NCBI GenBank assembly: GCA_046530785.1
Contig: JBHEQT010000002.1
Coordinates: 124,001 to 188,000 of the forward strand
Reading direction: 5' to 3'
DNA from: Arsenophonus sp046530785
GTDB taxonomy: Bacteria; Pseudomonadota; Gammaproteobacteria; Enterobacterales; Enterobacteriaceae
DNA length: 64,000 bases
Shown: positions 62,854 to 64,000 of the stretch, in pieces
Numbering within the stretch: the first letter of the stretch is position 1
Layout of the letters: each line of letters starts with the position of its first letter
Program-made: the position numbers and the translations under genes
Notes under the pieces: model-generated
What the model was told of the DNA's origin: nothing
The model's input: only the letters and a program-made list of their open reading frames with translations
Database searches by the model: none

Positions 62854-64000
62854 ATGCTAAACATGTTAAAAACTGACATAGATCCGATCGAAACTCGCGA
62901 CTGGTTACAAGCGATCAAATCGGTCATCCGTGAAGAAGGTGTTGATCGTGCTCATTATCTTATTAAAAAGATAATACAACAATTATGTAAAATGGGATCT
63001 GATAATATCACGCTGGATTTTAAAACCTCTAATTATATCAATACTATTTCTGTGGAGGATCAACCTGATTATCCTGGTAATATAGATTTAGAACGTCGTA
63101 TTCTCTCTGCAATTCGTTGGAATGCTGTAATGATAGTTTTACGAGCTTCTAAAAAAAATTTAGAATTAGGTGGGCATATGGCTTCCTTCCAATCTTCTGC
63201 AACTTTATATGAAGTTTGTTTTAACCATTTTTTTAAGGCAAAAAATAATATTAATGGTGGAGATTTAGTTTTTTTTCAAGGACATATTTCTCCTGGTATC
63301 TATGCACGTGCATTTTTAGAAGGCCGTATTAGTAAGGAGCAAATGGAAAATTTCCGGCAAGAAATTTCTGGAAAAGGACTTTCCTCTTACCCTCATCCTA
63401 AGTTGATGCCTGAATTTTGGCAATTTCCTACAGTGTCAATGGGATTAGCAGCGATTACTGCTATTTATCAAGCAAAATTTTTAAAATATTTACATCATCG
63501 AAATTTAAAGGATACAAAAGATCAAAGAGTTTATGCTTTCCTTGGTGACGGTGAAATGGATGAGCCTGAATCTAAAGGTGCTATCACAATTGCTACTCGT
63601 GAAAAATTAGATAATCTTGTTTTTGTAATTAATTGTAACTTACAGAGACTGGATGGTCCAGTTATTGGTAACGGTAAGATTATTAATGAATTAGAAGGTA
63701 TTTTTATCGGTGCAGGATGGCAGGTTATTAAAGTATTATGGGGTGGAAGATGGGATGAGTTGTTGAGAAAGGATGATTCAGGTAAACTAGTTCAGTTGAT
63801 GAATGAAACTTTAGATGGTGACTATCAAACATTTAAATCTAAAGATGGCGCTTATATCCGTAAACACTTCTTTAATCGTTATCTTGAGACAAGTGAATTA
63901 GTTAAAGATATGACCAATAATGAAATTTGGTCATTAAATCGTGGTGGACACGATCCAAAAAAGGTTTATGCTGCTTTTAAGAAAGCAGAAGAAACTAAAG
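62854..64000 (+). CDS. aceE: Pyruvate dehydrogenase E1 component, N-terminal part (runs off the window)
   Basis: Thiamine-diphosphate enzyme decarboxylating pyruvate in the dehydrogenase complex. The ATG at 62854, with AAGGA eight bases upstream, gives MLNMLKTDIDPIETRDWLQA, equal in length to the E. coli start. About 382 of 887 codons are visible and all are open. Conserved parts include NYINTISVEDQPDYPGN, GGHMASFQSSATLYEVCFNH, FFQGHISPGIYARAFLEGR, LSSYPHPKLMPEFWQFPTVS and the ThDP-Mg motif GDGEMDEPESKGAI ... LVFVINCNLQRLDGP. The repressor gene pdhR just upstream is a relic, so the operon has probably lost its pyruvate control. Confidence 0.98.
   Translation, partial: MLNMLKTDIDPIETRDWLQAIKSVIREEGVDRAHYLIKKIIQQLCKMGSDNITLDFKTSNYINTISVEDQPDYPGNIDLERRILSAIRWNAVMIVLRASKKNLELGGHMASFQSSATLYEVCFNHFFKAKNNINGGDLVFFQGHISPGIYARAFLEGRISKEQMENFRQEISGKGLSSYPHPKLMPEFWQFPTVSMGLAAITAIYQAKFLKYLHHRNLKDTKDQRVYAFLGDGEMDEPESKGAITIATREKLDNLVFVINCNLQRLDGPVIGNGKIINELEGIFIGAGWQVIKVLWGGRWDELLRKDDSGKLVQLMNETLDGDYQTFKSKDGAYIRKHFFNRYLETSELVKDMTNNEIWSLNRGGHDPKKVYAAFKKAEETK

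Noticed and set aside
1..64000. CRISPR arrays, insertion sequences, integrases, prophage or rRNA genes
   Set aside because: No regularly spaced repeats, transposase motifs or rRNA-like sequence were seen on either strand.

Overview
The window is from a gammaproteobacterium of the Enterobacterales. Almost every intact protein is a close relative of the E. coli protein of nearly the same length, and the local gene order follows two E. coli blocks: rpsA-cmk-aroA-serC / serS-lolA / trxB / infA / clpA (here inverted), then the mra-fts-mur division and wall cluster through lpxC and secA to coaE and aceE. Very AT-rich spacers, only about half the DNA in intact genes, no mobile elements and many eroded genes point to a host-restricted, probably insect-associated, endosymbiont in active genome reduction. 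An Arsenophonus-type or Sodalis-type symbiont would fit, but the genus is a guess.

Layout. 1-4363: rpsA (partial), cmk, aroA and serC on the minus strand. 4364-33171: isolated intact genes (serS, lolA, trxB, infA, clpA) set in kilobases of AT-rich DNA. 33633-49977: an intact, tightly packed cluster of 14 genes on the plus strand (rsmH ftsL ftsI murE murF mraY murD ftsW murG murC ddlB ftsQ ftsA ftsZ), followed by lpxC, a convergent dciA (DUF721), and secA. 55035-62853: another mostly eroded stretch holding only coaE. The window ends inside aceE.

The main result is that the 'empty' DNA is not featureless. Translating it where E. coli synteny predicts a gene gives colinear remains of rarA, the ftsK tail, lrp, cydD, cydC, aat, clpS, cspD, mraZ, secM, mutT, yacG, zapD, guaC and pdhR, and possibly cra. 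They keep order, strand and roughly the original length, with stops, frameshifts and GC-to-AT changes throughout. Decay here has been mainly by substitution and small indels, not by large deletions. These matches were made by eye against E. coli proteins recalled from memory, with no alignment run; confidence is given per feature.

Functionally, the retained genes cover peptidoglycan precursor synthesis from UDP-MurNAc onward, the division ring, lipid A commitment (LpxC), Sec export (SecA), lipoprotein transport (LolA), translation (S1, IF1, SerRS), shikimate/serine/B6 steps, CoA synthesis and pyruvate oxidation. What is lost is largely regulators (Lrp, PdhR, MraZ, SecM, perhaps Cra) and accessory functions: nucleotide-pool repair by MutT, the Leu/Phe N-degron route (Aat, ClpS), cytochrome bd assembly (CydDC), and fork/terminus maintenance (RarA, FtsK). 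The best candidate for an unusual system is the remnant SecM arrest peptide, which ends WIVDIRSGP-stop upstream of secA and is followed by mutually exclusive hairpins.
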